From Chloroflexota bacterium (GTDB lineage: Bacteria > Chloroflexota > Ktedonobacteria > Ktedonobacterales > Ktedonobacteraceae), in NCBI GenBank assembly GCA_021828635.1, contig JAJZEJ010000034.1, forward strand, positions 4,362 through 11,076: a DNA stretch of 6,715 bases, in the 5' to 3' direction. Under the pieces are notes generated by a model. The model was not told the origin of the DNA. It was given only the letters and a program-made list of their open reading frames with translations, and made no database searches. The translations under genes were made by a program, and so were the position numbers. Numbering within the stretch: the first letter of the stretch is position 1; each line of letters opens with the position of its first letter. Shown here piece after piece: positions 6,169 to 6,715 of this stretch.

Positions 6169-6715
6169 TTAGTTAGCTTGGACAGGGAACAGGATAACAA
6201 AGGGATGATTATCCTGTTCCCATTGTCTGATTGCAGTATATAATCTTGTCTCTATGAAGAAAGAGCGTTCATACGCCAACCGTAACCATTTTTCAACGAT
6301 ATCTGGCTCGACCTCCCCTGTGCTATGTGAACCGAGCGCCTTGCGCAATCCCAGCGCCAAAATGCATACGAGATCATGACCGCAGCAGATATGCCATGAA
6401 TCGTGTGTATCTTTTTGCACCTGAGCCATTTTCTGTTGTATATCAGCGTCTATCAATCCCAATTTTTGCGATTTCTCTTTTACTGTCTTTATCATCTTCG
6501 CTGTATCTATTGTCAGATCGTCCTTATCGACAAACTTATCAAAACTCAGCTTTTCAAACGTGAGAGCCAGATCATGCTTCAATGATACCCAACGGAGATA
6601 GCCAAGCGGACTTGCACATTTAATAAGTAATGTGCGGGCATCTTTGCCAGTCTTGTTTATAACAGAAATTTTATCTTTTGCGCCAAATTCGCTCAGTACC
6701 TTCTCAAGTGCAGGC
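6169..6715 (-). CDS. DUF4435-like protein, N-terminus outside the window
   Basis: The frame is open from the right edge to the TAA at 6169-6171, giving 181 residues with no convincing start, so the gene begins beyond 6715. Visible parts are a strand-rich segment near the edge (KDKISVINKTGKDARTLLIK), a conserved-looking LRWVSLKHDLALTFEKL region, a Lys-rich helical stretch, then WHICCGHDLVCILALGLRKAL and a closing helix ending IRQWEQDNHPFVILF. The CGHDL...LALGLRKALGS and LRLAYE...TRLYTAIRQWE pattern reminds me of the C-terminal part of DUF4435 proteins, which are often found with ATPases in defence-like loci. This is from memory and not certain. There is no signal peptide or membrane segment in the visible part. 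It converges on lon with 2 bp between stop codons. Base composition is more AT-rich than lon, which may hint at a different origin. Confidence 0.8.
   Translation of the reverse strand, partial: PALEKVLSEFGAKDKISVINKTGKDARTLLIKCASPLGYLRWVSLKHDLALTFEKLSFDKFVDKDDLTIDTAKMIKTVKEKSQKLGLIDADIQQKMAQVQKDTHDSWHICCGHDLVCILALGLRKALGSHSTGEVEPDIVEKWLRLAYERSFFIETRLYTAIRQWEQDNHPFVILFPVQAN
6185..6221. terminator. Hairpin at the lon 3' end, inside the convergent gene
   Basis: The arms 6185-6197 and 6209-6221 (GGGAACAGGATAA and its complement) pair perfectly over 13 bp around an 11-base loop, starting 18 bases after the lon stop. Flanking GAC/GTC can extend the stem with a small bulge. No T-run follows on the plus strand, so it is not a classical intrinsic terminator; it may stop transcripts by other means or protect the lon mRNA 3' end. 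It overlaps the last codons of the minus-strand gene. Confidence 0.5.

Overview
The window looks like bacterial chromosome of moderate GC, with Shine-Dalgarno-led genes and sigma70-type promoters. The long Lon with a charged N-terminal extension, the M32 peptidase and the general style suggest Chloroflexota, possibly Ktedonobacteria. That placement is an inference from general impression; no rRNA or other phylogenetic marker is present. There are no tRNAs, rRNAs, CRISPR arrays, transposases or phage genes.

Left part, minus strand. Positions 1-1284 hold most of an M32 (Taq-type) metallocarboxypeptidase gene. It starts at a GTG and runs off the left edge about 75 codons before its expected end. 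Upstream of it is a 333-bp intergenic stretch containing a perfect 31-bp inverted repeat (1545-1610). Next comes a Pro/Ser/Thr-rich protein of unknown function (1618-2127, minus).

Centre. Positions 2128-2493 form a divergent regulatory region. It holds a good minus-strand promoter for the unknown gene, a good plus-strand promoter, and a foldable leader ahead of a compact plus-strand gene set: a 68-residue two-CxxC zinc-ribbon protein (2494-2700), an Hsp20 small heat-shock protein (2764-3252) and an ATP-dependent Lon protease (about 3287-6166). The short gaps and common direction suggest one proteostasis operon: Hsp20 holds unfolding proteins, Lon degrades damaged ones, and the zinc-ribbon protein is an uncharacterised partner or regulator. 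No CIRCE or HAIR heat-shock operator is visible.

Lon has intact Walker A/B motifs and the Ser-Lys dyad. It also carries about 120 extra N-terminal residues (acidic, then Arg-rich, then RE-repeat) and about 39 extra residues just before Walker A.

Right part. A minus-strand gene (6169-6715, N-terminus outside the window) converges on lon with only 2 bp between the stop codons. It resembles DUF4435-type proteins. The hairpin that could end the lon transcript lies inside its last codons.

The most interesting points are the zinc-ribbon/hsp20/lon cluster with its structured leader, the unusual Lon architecture, and the perfect inverted repeat carrying a ribosome-binding-site-plus-ATG on both strands. 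I found no clear evidence for an entirely new system.
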